Source: Actinacidiphila sp. DG2A-62 (GTDB lineage Bacteria > Actinomycetota > Actinomycetes > Streptomycetales > Streptomycetaceae). Taken from it: a stretch of 64,000 bases of DNA. The stretch lies in the NCBI RefSeq assembly GCF_035825295.1, contig NZ_JAYMGI010000002.1, positions 2,210,001 through 2,274,000 of the forward strand, in the 5' to 3' direction. Made by a program: the position numbers and the translations under genes. Positions within the stretch are counted from its first letter, which is position 1; each line of letters opens with the position of its first letter. Shown in pieces: positions 1 to 9,700 of this stretch. The notes below the pieces were generated by a model. The model did no database searches. It was given only the letters and a program-made list of their open reading frames with translations, and was not told where the DNA came from.

Positions 1-3000
1 CGGACCCCGCGCTTCGAGTCGCAGGGGGACTGCCGCGGGCGTGACGGCGGCAGCCTCGGACACGGCGTCGGCCGTCTCCGGAACCCCTGCCTCCGATGCC
101 TGCGTTCCCTCCTGGGGGCCGACTCCCTCATCGGGGGTCGCCGAAGTGGCGTCCGGACGAGCGGCGTCCGGCGCGCCGGAGCCGGCCGGGCCGACCCCCT
201 GCGAGCCGGCGCCCTCCCCAGCGGCCGTCGCTGGAACAGCGCCCGCCGGACTGGGCCCGGCGGGAGCGGCCTCCCACAGTTCGGACCCCGCGTCGACCAC
301 GGCGTCCGGCGCGCCGGAGCCCGCAGGAGAAGTCCCGTGCGGGCCGACACCCGGCTGCGCAGCGCCCGCCGGGACCGCCCCCGCCGAAGCGACCTCTTGC
401 GAGGGCGAGCCGGCTCGCGCCTCGTCGGACGTCATGGGGGCATCATCCGCTGACGTGGCGTCCGGCGCACCGGCGCCCTGAGCCGGGGCGGTTTCCCAGA
501 GCGCGTCCTGCCACGCCGTGGACCGCTCGCCGCGGCGGTCGTCCGGGCGGCCGGCCGCGCCCGCCCCGGAACCGGCCGCGGCGCCCCACGCGCCGGCCGC
601 CAGGAAGGACAGCCCCTCCAGCATGGCGGTCGCGGACTCGTCGGCCGGCGATGCGGTGTCACGGGCGGCATCCGGGCCGGCGGGCACGCCGGTCGGCGCG
701 GCGGCGGTCGCGGAGCCGGCGTCATCCGCCCCAACAGCGGGTCCGGCCGCGGGTCCGGCCGCGGGTCCGGCCACGGCCGCGGCGTCGCCGCCGGGCAACC
801 ACAGGCGCCCCGCCCCCGGCGCCGCGCCCGGCGAGGAGCCGGCATCGACGCCGTGCCGCACCGGGGTGACCGACCACGGCTCGCGGTCGCCGGCCAGGAG
901 TCCGGACGCGTCGGACGCGGGCCGGTCGCCGTCGCTGTTCCCCCGCCCATGCCGCCCATTCCGCCCATCGGCATCATCGGCGTACTGGCGGCGGTTGCGC
1001 CCGGGCCTTGCGCGGGCGTGCCCCCGTCGGCCGCCGAACCGTCCAGACCGACCAGACCGTCCGGACCCGCCGGGGAGGACGGCCCGCCCGGCAGATCGAG
1101 GCCCGGAGCACCGGACGTCGGAGCGCCCGACAGACCGCCCGACAGACCGCCGGACCCGGCTACGGACGTGTCCCCGCCCAACAGGTCGTGCGAGGACTGC
1201 GGGCCAGGCAGGTCGAGGCCAGGCCCGCCCGGCGCCGTACCGTCCGGCAGACCGCCGGCCCCGCCCAGCGACGTGTCCCCCAGCCACGGCTGCGCACTGC
1301 CCTGCAACAGACCCGACGCATCCGACGACGGCACGTCCGAACCGCCCGCACCCGCACCGCCCGCACCCGAACCCATCCCACCCATCGGCATCATCGGCAT
1401 CGACGAGCCCACAGTGCCGGGACCGCCGACGCCCTGAGCAGGTGTATCCGCTGCGAACGCCAGGGTGTCGAGCCCGTCCAGTCCGCCGAGTCCGCCGAGT
1501 CCGTTGCCGACGGACTGCGGGTTTGGCAGGTCGAGGCCAGGACCGCCCGACGCCGTACCGTCCGGCAGACCGCCGGCCCCGCCCAGCGACGTGTCCCCCA
1601 GCCACGGCTGCGCACTGCCCTGCAACAGACCCGACGCATCCGACGACGGCACGTCCGAACCGCCCGCACCCGCACCGCCCGCACCCGAACCCATACCGCC
1701 CATCGGCATCATCGGCATCGACGAGCCAAGGGTGCCGGGACTGCCGGCGATCTGGCCGGCCGGGTCGGAGGCGAGGGAGGTGTCCGGATAGGGCTGGAAC
1801 TGCTCGCCGAGGTTCGGCGCGGCGGTTCCGGTCGTGTTCAGGGCGGGCAGGTCGGAGCCGGGGTAACCGGACGCCTCGGACGGTCCGGAGTATCCGGGGA
1901 GGTCGACGCTGCCCGGGCTGCCCACGGAGCCGGTGCCGAAGTCGTCGGCACTGTCCGGATACGGCGAGAGACCCTTGCCCGTGTCCTCCGACGCCCCGGT
2001 CTTGCCTCCGCCCGTACCCGTGCCGAGCGAGAGGCCGGGATACGGGACCGGGCCGGGCATGTCCCCGGTGACGGGCGCGGTGCCGCCGGGATTCAGGGCC
2101 GCGTCCATGGTCGGGTCGAGCGTGCCGTCGCCGGGCAGGCCGTCGCCCGGCAGGCTTCCGCCGTTGCCGAGCGAAGGGTTCCCCTGGTAGTCCTGCACGC
2201 CCGGGTAGTCGGAGGGCAGGCCGCCGTCGACGCCGCCCGGCCCGTCGCCGCCGAGGCCCGGAAGGCCGCCGACCGCGCCGGTGTCGCCGCCGGGATACGG
2301 CACAGGACTGTCCGCACCCGTGTCGCCGAAGTCCGGCAGGTTCCCGCCGGCGCCATCGGAGCCGCCGCCGGGGTACGGCGCAGGACTCCCCGAAGCCGCG
2401 AAGTCCGGCACCTGCCCGCCGCCGGCACCGGAATCGCCACCACCGGGGTAGGGCACCGCGCTTCCCGGACCCGATGAACCGAAGTCCGGCAGATTGCCGC
2501 CGTCGCCGGCCGAACCCACATCCGGGTACGACGTAGGATTGTCCGGACCCGACGAGCCGAAGTCCGGCAGATATCCGCCGCCGCCCGAACCCATGTCGGG
2601 ATACGGGACGGGATCGCCGGAGTCGCCGTAACCGCTGGAGTCTGTGGGGCCCGGGCCTCCCGACCCGTTGGCCGGATTGTCGGGCGGCGTGGAGTAGGCG
2701 GCGTTCTCGATGGTCACCCGGTAGTGGTCCGCCAACGAGCTCATCACCGCCCGCATGTCGGCGCTCATCCGGTCCGAGAGCCCCGGGACCTGGCTGACCG
2801 CGACACGCCCGTCGTCCATCGTGATGTCCCGGAGGTGAGCATGCGCCCACTGCAGAGCCTTCATGGCGTACCAGCTGTCGATGTCCTCGAGCCTCATGAT
2901 GGCGTACCTCAAGGTCGCCGCATCATTCGCCAGTTGCTGCGGAACGTCATAGTCACCGGTGATGCCGCCGGACAGCTTGTCAGCCATGTCCTGCGTCTGC

Positions 3001-3452
3001 TTCACCAACGTCGTCATGACACCGTTCAAAGCCCCGGCAGCAGCACCCTGCCACGGCCCGTCCGGCCCCGTAAGCGCCCCGACCTGATCACCCAGCTTCT
3101 CAGCCGCGTCACCAAGCACCTTCTGCACGTACCAGAAAGCATCCGCAGCATCCTGAAGCGTCTGAGGATTGGACACCGCCGAACCGTCCACCGCGGGGTT
3201 GTCCGGATCGAAGCCGGTGACATAGCGCATGACGTCTTTCCAGTCCAGATGACTGTAGTCACCATGCTCAGAAGACGCACCACTACCCGAGCCGCCGCTC
3301 CCACCATCCGCACCAGAACCAGAACCAGAACCGGAACCAGAGCCGGAACCAGAGCCGGAACCAGAGCCGGAACCAGAGCCGGAACCAGAGCTGTTGTTTC
3401 CGCTGTCCGTCCCGGACCCGGAGTCGCCCGACCCGCTGCTGCCCTCGGCCAT
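1..3452 (-). CDS. Large WXG-domain type VII secretion substrate candidate, frameshifted and cut by the window edge
   Basis: The gene starts at 3452 (ATG, GGGAG 10 nt upstream) after a Ser/Gly-rich leader. A helical domain follows (about residues 55-245) with a W-Q-G motif in GPWQGAAAG, then about 600 residues of Gly/Pro/Ser/Asp-rich repeats (YPG, PDFG, MPMMPMGGM). The frame is open to a stop at 432, but from about 940 downward its translation turns into Arg/Pro-rich nonsense. Reading one base back at the C5 run (940-944) restores Gly/Ala/Ser/Pro-rich sequence (SDGDRPASDASGLL) that stays open to base 1, so the true C-terminus lies outside the window. The N-terminal domain is nearly identical to that of the next gene upstream, and position at the end of the ESX locus supports a secreted role. 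That role is inference; no enzymatic domain is recognisable in the visible part. Confidence 0.7.
1208..1728. repeat. Two-copy direct repeat inside the large substrate gene, 318-bp period
   Basis: About 200 bp starting at 1208 recurs almost unchanged 318 bp further on, from 1526. The period is 106 codons, so the reading frame is kept. Each copy encodes the block from MPMMPMGGMGSGAGGAG to about LPDGTASGGPGLDLP, read on the minus strand. This looks like a recent in-frame internal duplication. Confidence 0.9.
2654..3330. repeat. Paralogous N-terminal segment, copy A
   Basis: This 680-bp segment encodes the helical N-terminal domain of the large substrate and matches 4021-4708 almost base for base, apart from a short variable patch around 2720-2810. 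Even the leaders before the two start codons match (GGGAGCGCGTAGGGC before ATGGCC). It indicates a recent tandem gene duplication. Confidence 0.9.
3305..3396. repeat. Hexanucleotide repeat encoding (Gly-Ser)n
   Basis: Repeats of the type CCAGAA/CCGGAA in tandem encode an uninterrupted Gly-Ser run near the N-terminus of the large substrate. The paralogue at 4660-4710 has only a few units. The units are six bases, so copy-number changes keep the frame and would only change linker length. Confidence 0.85.
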
Positions 3453-3499
3453 GCCCTACGCGCTCCCATCCCCCTCGCGGCTTGTGGTTTCGTGACCGC

Positions 3500-4816
3500 C
3501 TAGAACCCAGGCAGTCCGGCCGGCTCCTTCTGATCCGTAAGCGCCACCGGGCCGGGCCCCTCGTCCACCGTCAGCGGATCCACCCGCTCCCGCCTCAAGG
3601 TCCGGTAGCCGTCGTCCGGGTCCGACGTCGCGGCGTCGGCGTGGCCCTTCACCAGGGTGCGGTAGGTCTGCGGATCGCTGTCTGACAAGCCGTCACCAGC
3701 CTTGTGCAGTACCCGCGTGGTGGGAGCCTTGTGCAGTACCCGCAGGGCGGGCGTGTCGCCGGACGGATCGGACTGACCGGTCGGCGGCACGGTGCCGGGG
3801 CCCGGCGTCGCCGCATCGCCGCCCGACGCGGCACCGCCGTCGCCGACCGCCTGCGTACCATCCGGCGGCAGGTACCCGGCCGCCGCGTTCGAAGCGCCCG
3901 GTGATGCGCCACCGTCACCGCCCGAACTCGTGTCGGGATACGAGTCAGGAGGTCCGTAGCCGCCGTAGCCGCTGGAGTCGCCGTAACCGGCGGAGTCTGT
4001 CGGGCTAGGGCCAGGGCCAGGGCCTCCCGACCCGTTGGCCGGATTGTCGGGCGGCGTGGAATAGGCGGCGTTCTCGATGGTCACCCGGTAGTGGTACCCC
4101 AGCGTGCGTATCACCGTCTGCATGTCGGCGGTCATCAGATCCGTGAGCAGCGGTTTGGTGTGCGCCTGGCTGATGGCGACACGCCCGTCGTCCATCGTGA
4201 TGTCCCGGAGGTGATCATGCGCCCACTGCAGAGCCTTCATGGCGTACCAGCTGTCGATGTCCTCGAGCCTCATGATGGCCCACTTCAACGTCGCCGCATC
4301 GTTCGCCAATTGCTGCGGAACGTCATGATCACCGGTGATGCCGCCGGACAGCTTGTCAGCCATGTCCTGCGTCTGCTTCACCAACGTCGTCATGACACCG
4401 TTCAAAGCCCCGGCAGCAGCACCCTGCCACGGCCCGTCCGGCCCCGTAAGCGCCCCGACCTGATCACCCAGCTTCTCAGCCGCGTCCTCAAGCACCTTCT
4501 GCACGTACCAGAAAGCATCCGCAGCATCCTGAAGCGTCTGAGGATTGGACACCGCCGAACCGTCCACCGCGGGGTTGTCCGGATCGAAGCCGGTGACATA
4601 GCGCATGACGTCTTTCCAGTCCAGATGACTGTAGTCACCATGCTCAGAAGACGCACCACTACCCGAGCCGCCGCTCCCACCATCCGCACCAGAACCAGAA
4701 CCAGAACCAGAACCGTTGCTTCCGCTGTCCGCCCCCGAGCCGGAGTCGGTGTTTCCGCTGTCCGTCCCGGAACCGCCGCTCGCGCTGTCCGTCCCGCTGC
4801 CGCTGTCCTCGGCCAT
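3500..4816 (-). CDS. WXG-domain type VII secretion substrate candidate ending in GLPGF (438 aa)
   Basis: This is the second paralogue of the duplicated pair. It has a Ser/Gly/Asp-rich leader (residues 1-60), then a helical domain (about 60-235) with the W-Q-G motif in GPWQGAAAG, then a shorter disordered tail rich in Gly, Pro and Asp. A more ordered Arg/Asp end (TRVLHKAGDG, YRTLVKGH) closes with GLPGF. The ATG at 4816 has GGGAG upstream in a leader identical to that of the downstream paralogue. Gaps to its neighbours are 43 and 47 bp, consistent with one transcript from the WXG100 genes. The family is unnamed to my knowledge. The secretion-substrate role is inferred from the WxG-type helical domain and the locus. 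Confidence 0.75.
   Translation of the reverse strand: MAEDSGSGTDSASGGSGTDSGNTDSGSGADSGSNGSGSGSGSGADGGSGGSGSGASSEHGDYSHLDWKDVMRYVTGFDPDNPAVDGSAVSNPQTLQDAADAFWYVQKVLEDAAEKLGDQVGALTGPDGPWQGAAAGALNGVMTTLVKQTQDMADKLSGGITGDHDVPQQLANDAATLKWAIMRLEDIDSWYAMKALQWAHDHLRDITMDDGRVAISQAHTKPLLTDLMTADMQTVIRTLGYHYRVTIENAAYSTPPDNPANGSGGPGPGPSPTDSAGYGDSSGYGGYGPPDSYPDTSSGGDGGASPGASNAAAGYLPPDGTQAVGDGGAASGGDAATPGPGTVPPTGQSDPSGDTPALRVLHKAPTTRVLHKAGDGLSDSDPQTYRTLVKGHADAATSDPDDGYRTLRRERVDPLTVDEGPGPVALTDQKEPAGLPGF
4021..4708. repeat. Paralogous N-terminal segment, copy B
   Basis: Partner of 2654-3330. The two copies share long identical stretches covering the WxG helical domain and the leader sequence. This is direct evidence of a tandem duplication within the substrate block and a possible site of homologous recombination. 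Confidence 0.9.
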
Positions 4817-4859
4817 GCCCTACGCGCTCCCATACCCCGGCTTGTGCTGTCGTGACCGT

Positions 4860-6026
4860 CTAGAACCCAGGCAGTCCGGTCGTCCTCTCCCGCACCCAGT
4901 CCTCATCCGACGTCGTGCCCGACGTCCCGTCGGTCTTGACCCTCACATCCGGGTCCGACGAACCATCGGCCTTGACCCTCACGTCCGGGTCCGACGAACC
5001 GTCCGCCCTGACCCTCACGTCGTCGCCCCTGACCCTCACGTCCGAGTCCGACGAACCATCGGCCTTGACCCTCACATCCGGGTCCGACGAACCGTCCGCC
5101 CTCACCCTCACGTCGTCGCCCTTGTCCCTCACGTCCGAATCCGACGGAGCCGACGGATCAAGACGAACCCGCACGGCCTCTCCCGGATGCACCACCGGAC
5201 CGGGACCTTCAGCCACAGGCGCTGGCTCCCCCGTCAGACCGTCCGGGTTCGACCACGTGGGCGAAGAACCCCCGTACGAGCCGTCCGGCACCCGCGGCGT
5301 TACCGCGGACGGGGCGGCGCCGGACGGAGCACCCCACACGCTCGGTGTGGCAGCCGAGCCACCGTACGAAGGGTCGTACGGACTGCCGGACACATCGGAC
5401 GGGTACGGACTGCCCGACGTACCCGACGTGTCACCCGACCCACCGTACGGATAGCCGTACGGACTGCCCGACGTACCGGACGTGTCCCCCGACCCCGAGG
5501 TGCCCGTGTCCGTGCCTTCGGTCGCCGATCGGATGGCCTGGATGTCGCCTTGAGCCTCCCGGATCAGATCGCTCAGCTCGTTCCCCGCCTTCGCATTGAC
5601 CTCCTCGATCGTCGAGTATTTGGTGGCGATGTCCCTGATTCCTTCGGCCGTGCCCTCCAGCGCCGTGCACAGGGCGTGCAGCGAGTCCAGGTAGTTCTGC
5701 TGCAGACCCTCGCCGCCGGACTTGCCGGTGATCGCGGACGTGAGGTTGTGCGCCTCCACGAACCGATCGTCTCCGGCCAGAATGGGGTTGAGGTGGTCCG
5801 GGTCCAGCTTCTGCCTGGCCGTCTTGACCACGCTCGCGATGGTGTCCAGGTTGTCGGCGAAGATCTTCAGCGCGGAGGTGTCGACGGACACGTTCCCGGG
5901 TCCGTTGCCGACCACGCGAGGAGGATCGGGCATGTCCGGTATCTGCTGGCCCTTGTCGACCGTGCCCGTGACGGGCGGGACGGTCGTGCCGTCCGGGTAC
6001 CTCAGCGGGCTCGAATCCGAGCTCAC
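4860..6026 (-). CDS. Helical-domain type VII secretion substrate candidate ending in GLPGF (388 aa)
   Basis: Residues 45-165 form a helical domain without a clear WxG motif but with YSTIE, which fits the YxxxD/E secretion pattern, late in the helix. The tail is a Ser/Gly/Tyr/Pro-rich linker, then tandem DVRVRADGSSDP-type repeats, and it ends in GLPGF. The start is taken as GTG at 6026, seven bases after the stop of the WXG100-like gene upstream. GAGGAA sits right next to it, closer than usual, so translation may depend on coupling to the upstream stop. It lies in the same operon as the WXG100 genes. It is not the same family as the duplicated pair downstream but shares their overall plan: helical head, disordered tail, GLPGF end. 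The function is unknown. Confidence 0.75.
   Translation of the reverse strand: MSSDSSPLRYPDGTTVPPVTGTVDKGQQIPDMPDPPRVVGNGPGNVSVDTSALKIFADNLDTIASVVKTARQKLDPDHLNPILAGDDRFVEAHNLTSAITGKSGGEGLQQNYLDSLHALCTALEGTAEGIRDIATKYSTIEEVNAKAGNELSDLIREAQGDIQAIRSATEGTDTGTSGSGDTSGTSGSPYGYPYGGSGDTSGTSGSPYPSDVSGSPYDPSYGGSAATPSVWGAPSGAAPSAVTPRVPDGSYGGSSPTWSNPDGLTGEPAPVAEGPGPVVHPGEAVRVRLDPSAPSDSDVRDKGDDVRVRADGSSDPDVRVKADGSSDSDVRVRGDDVRVRADGSSDPDVRVKADGSSDPDVRVKTDGTSGTTSDEDWVRERTTGLPGF
4925..5135. repeat. Tandem repeats encoding DVRVxADGSSDP units
   Basis: On the minus strand about six imperfect copies of a 36-base module encode DVRV(R/K)ADGSSDP, with two interrupted by RGD. Acidic and basic residues alternate regularly, which suggests an extended charged stalk. 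The DNA repeats are nearly identical, so the array is probably prone to slippage in steps of whole codons. Confidence 0.8.
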
Positions 6027-6032
6027 TTCCTC

Positions 6033-6326
6033 TCACTGCTCCCAGAGGCTGGTGCCGTACTTCTCGCCGCTGGCGTAAAACTCACCGACGTTGCCCACTG
6101 CCGCCTGGGCGCGGTTCAGCAGATTCTGCATCTGGACGAAGAGGTCCGACCACTCCTGCTGCGTCCGGTTGTAGAGCTGCCTCGGGTCGCTGTTCACCCA
6201 GTGCTGGAGGTTCCGGTGGACCTCGTCGTTCAAGTTGGCCAGCGTCTGGCCGAGCCTGTTGCTGATGGCCTGAAACTCACCCTCGACGTACTGCATCTGT
6301 TCGAGGCTGACCTGATACGTCGTCAT
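6033..6326 (-). CDS. esxB: WXG100-family small protein, EsxB-like (97 aa)
   Basis: A 97-residue two-helix protein of the ESAT-6/WXG100 size class. The turn keeps W43 (HWVN), but the glycine two residues on is Asn-Ser, so the WxG motif is incomplete. Near the C-terminus YASGE (residues 84-88) fits the YxxxD/E signal used by type VII machines. The ATG at 6326 has AAGGAG 9 nt upstream. An upstream extension of the frame has no ribosome binding site and is rejected. It sits directly after the WXG100 gene at 6376-6723. These two are the likely secreted heterodimer, by analogy with EsxA/EsxB in other actinobacteria. The symbol follows that analogy and is tentative. Confidence 0.85.
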   Translation of the reverse strand: MTTYQVSLEQMQYVEGEFQAISNRLGQTLANLNDEVHRNLQHWVNSDPRQLYNRTQQEWSDLFVQMQNLLNRAQAAVGNVGEFYASGEKYGTSLWEQ

Positions 6327-6375
6327 ATCCCTGCTCTCCTTGACTTGTTGGTGAGTGCGCCGGCGGGACCGTGCG

Positions 6376-6723
6376 TCAGAAGCCGGGGAGGCCACCCGCG
6401 ATCGCGTTCTTGAGGGCGTTCGCCTCGTCGACGGTGTTGCTGTGCACGGCCTGGTAGTTTCCGGTGTCGGCCTCGAACTTCTCGTAGATGGTCTGAAGCT
6501 TCGACCGGACGCTTGAGAAGTCCTCCAGCCACTGGCGCATGGCACCCAGGAACACCGACGCCGCTTCGCCTGTCCAGTTGCCCCCCAGGGTCTCGACTTG
6601 CGCCTCCAGGCCCGTGTATTGATTGCCGGTCTCGGCCAGCGCCGACTCGAACGCGGGCATCGTGGCCCGCATTCCGTCGATGTCGATACTGGTCAGTCCC
6701 GTGTCCGGGAGCGGTGTGCTCAT
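6376..6723 (-). CDS. esxA: WXG100 protein with C-terminal GLPGF (115 aa), EsxA-like
   Basis: The protein is 115 residues with a canonical W50-T-G52 turn between two amphipathic helices. YEKFE (residues 80-84) matches YxxxE. About 30 residues follow the signal, more than in the usual 95-100 residue family members, and they end in GLPGF. The ATG at 6723 is preceded by GGAAGG at a normal distance. It is the first gene of the small-protein/substrate block, 65 bp after the stop of the AAA+ gene. The role as a secreted partner of the 97-residue protein is a family inference. The terminal pentapeptide is not part of the usual WXG100 pattern. Confidence 0.9.
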   Translation of the reverse strand: MSTPLPDTGLTSIDIDGMRATMPAFESALAETGNQYTGLEAQVETLGGNWTGEAASVFLGAMRQWLEDFSSVRSKLQTIYEKFEADTGNYQAVHSNTVDEANALKNAIAGGLPGF

Positions 6724-6788
6724 GTCCTGTCCTTCCGGCTACGCGTGCCGCGCCGTCCGACGCCGCACCGAGAACTGTTGCTTCCATG

Positions 6789-9700
6789 TCAATCGTGGGC
6801 TGCCAACCCGCCCGCAAGAAATGCCGCGGGCTCCTTGTTGCCTGCCGGTACAGGAGGAGTTGTCTGCCTGTGCGCGGCCGCCCCGGGCCCGGGAAGGGAC
6901 GGTTCGGCGGGAGTGGCGGCGGCCGTGGCACGCTCGGGAGAGACCCGCTCCGCCATCCGGTCGGCGAGCCGGTGTGCTCCGCGCGCGCCGTCGGCGAGCG
7001 GCCGGTCGGCCAGCCGCGCCACCAGCGCGCCGCGGGTGGCCTCGTCGACCTCGTGTCCGCGGGCGGTGAGTCGCCGGCAGATCAGTTCGGCCACCTCCTC
7101 CGCGGTGTACGCGGGGAAGCGCAGGAACAGGTCGAAGCAGCGGGCGACGTCGGGGCGTTCGCGCATGAGGTCGCCGAGCCGGCTCTGGGGGCCGCGCAGC
7201 GCCAGCGCGGTCTGCGGGGTGCGCTCCGCGTGAGCGACGAGCGCGTCCCACACGGCGGTGCGCTCGGCCGCGGGGCGCGCGGTGAAGGCGGTGTCGAGGT
7301 CGAGTTCCAGGACGCCTCCGTCGGCGTCGGCCAGCAGCGCGGCGGTGTAGGCGCGCGCCTCCCCGGGGCTGCGGGCGAACACCTTGGACAGGGCGATCCG
7401 GTGCACCGCCCCGTTGCGCAGCACGCCGGTCTCGGCCAGGCACTTCGCGTACAGCGCGGACACGGCGGTGCGACCGCTTCCGGTGTCGCCCGCCAGGACG
7501 ACGTTCGCCGCGTGGGCGGGCGGCGCTCCGTCGCGGCTCGCCGAGACCAGGTCGTTGACGCGCTTCAGGAGGGCCGCGCGTACCTCTCCCAGGCCGCACA
7601 GCCCGGCGAGGCGGCGCATGGCGGGCGGCGGCTCGGCCGGCGGGCCGGCGGAGCGCTGCGGCGGGCCAGCGCGCTGGCGCGGGCTGCTCCCGGCCGGGCC
7701 GGGCGGCGGCCCCGGCCCCGGGCCCCGGCACGTCCCCGGCCCTCGCGGGCGGGACGTCCTCCGCCTCGGACACGTCCGCCGCAGGCACGTCCGCCGCGGG
7801 CACATCCGCCGCGGAAAGGCGGTTGAGCGCGGTGCTGTCGTCGGAGGAGGGACCGGCCGCGAGCCGCGACGCCTGATTGCTGATCATGGTCTCGAACAGC
7901 GAGCGCGCGACCCGGCCGTTGCCGAAGGTCGGCCCCTTGGGGACGGCCTCCAGGTAGCGGGTGAGGGCGTCCAGCGCCGAGTCGTCCATCTCGTAGTAGT
8001 GCTTGCCGCACAGGCCCTGCACGATGGTGACGAGTTCGGAGACCTCGTAGTTGGGGAACTCCACGGTGCGCGCGAAGCGCGAGGCCATGCCGGGGTTGGA
8101 CTCCAGGAACTGGTCCATCTGCTCGGAGTAGCCGGCGACGATGACGACGATCTCGTCGCGGTGGTCCTCCATCAGCTTCATCAGCGTCTCGACGGCCTCC
8201 TGGCCGAAGTCGGGCCCGCTGCCCTTGGACTGGTTGGTGAGCGTGTACGCCTCGTCGATGAACAGCACGCCGCCCAGCGCCTTGTTGAAGACCTCGGTGG
8301 TCTTGATGGCGGTGCCGCCGATGATCTGCGCGACCAGGCCGGACCGGGACACCTCGACGATGTGTCCCTGGGCGAGGATGCCGAGTTCGGCCAGCACCGC
8401 GCCGTACAGCCGGGCCACGGTGGTCTTGCCGGTGCCGGGCGGCCCGGCGAAGACCAGGTGACGGCTCATCGGCGGCATGGGCAGGCCGAGTTCCAGCCGG
8501 CGCTGGGCCATCTTGTTGAGGTTGATCAGCCCGGTGACCTCGCGCTTCACGCTCTCCAGGCCGACCAGGGCGTCGAGTTCGGCCAGCGGGCCTGTGGTGC
8601 CGGCCGCCATCCCGCGCCCGTTCGCCGCGGCACTGTCCGGCCCGGGGCCGGCTCGCCGGCGGGCTCTGCCGCGCCGGCGGAGGCCGGTACGCCGTCCTGG
8701 CTGCGCAGCCGGTTGACCTGCCCGCCGCCGTTCCCGCTGACGTCGCAGTGCTGGACCAGCACCGGTTCCTCGGAGTTGCTGCGCACGCCGTCGCCGACGT
8801 TGCCGGTGATCAGACAGTCGGTGAGGTCGGCGCGCCCGGAGATCTGGACGTTGACGCCGTGTCCCTGCGCCTCGTGCACCCGGCAGCCGGTGGCGATGAG
8901 GGTGCCGCCGCCCAGGACCCGGGCGCCGTCTCCGGCGGTGCCGGACACCTCGCTGTCGCGCAGCAGCGCCTCGCCGTCGGTGCCGACCAGGACGCCCGCG
9001 CCGGTGACGCTGGAGTCCGCGGCGGCGATGCGGGCGCCGCCCGACACCGCGAGGCCCCAGTCGCCCGTGGCACGCAGCCGAACGTCGGTGAGGAGCACGG
9101 TCGCGCCCTCGTTCGCTTCCAGGCCGGTGCCGCGCTCGGCCTCGATCTCGCCGGCCTTCAGGGTGAGCTGCGCGGAGCCGGTCACGCGCAGCCCGGCCGA
9201 CCCGTCCCCGACCGACAACTCCCGGAATTCCGCAGCGGCTTCGCCCCCCAGCTGCACGGCGGTCCGCTGCGCGCCGCTGATCCGCAGCCGGTGGAACTCG
9301 GCCCGGCTGCCGTCCTCGACGATCACCGCCAGCGGGGTGCCGGTGATCGCGCAGTCCTCCAGCCGGGGGGTGGAACCGCCGGTCACCTGGACGCCGCTCG
9401 CGGCCGCCGAGTCCAACGTGCAGCCGCGCAGTCGCGGGGACGCGCCGCCGCCAATGTGCAGCGACTGCCCGCCCGAGCCGGTCAGTCGGCAGTCGATGAG
9501 CGTGGTCATGCCCTTGCTGGTCAGATACGCGTCGAGGCTCGCGGACGACGTCACGGTGGTCCGCATCAGCTCGGCCCTGGCGTCCTGCTCCACGACGACC
9601 GCGGGCTTGCGGCTGTCGGCCACCGTGGTGTTCTCGACGGTGACGGCGCCCTGGCCGTTGACGCAGATGCCGTTGCCGCCGGAGCGTTCGACGGTGCAAC

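Noticed and set aside
41..869. Plus-strand open frames rich in Ala/Pro/Arg over the left edge.
   Set aside because: They are mirror frames of the minus-strand substrate gene, which has a consistent Gly/Ala/Ser/Pro reading once the one-base break at 940-944 is repaired. They have no ribosome binding site or family-like sequence.
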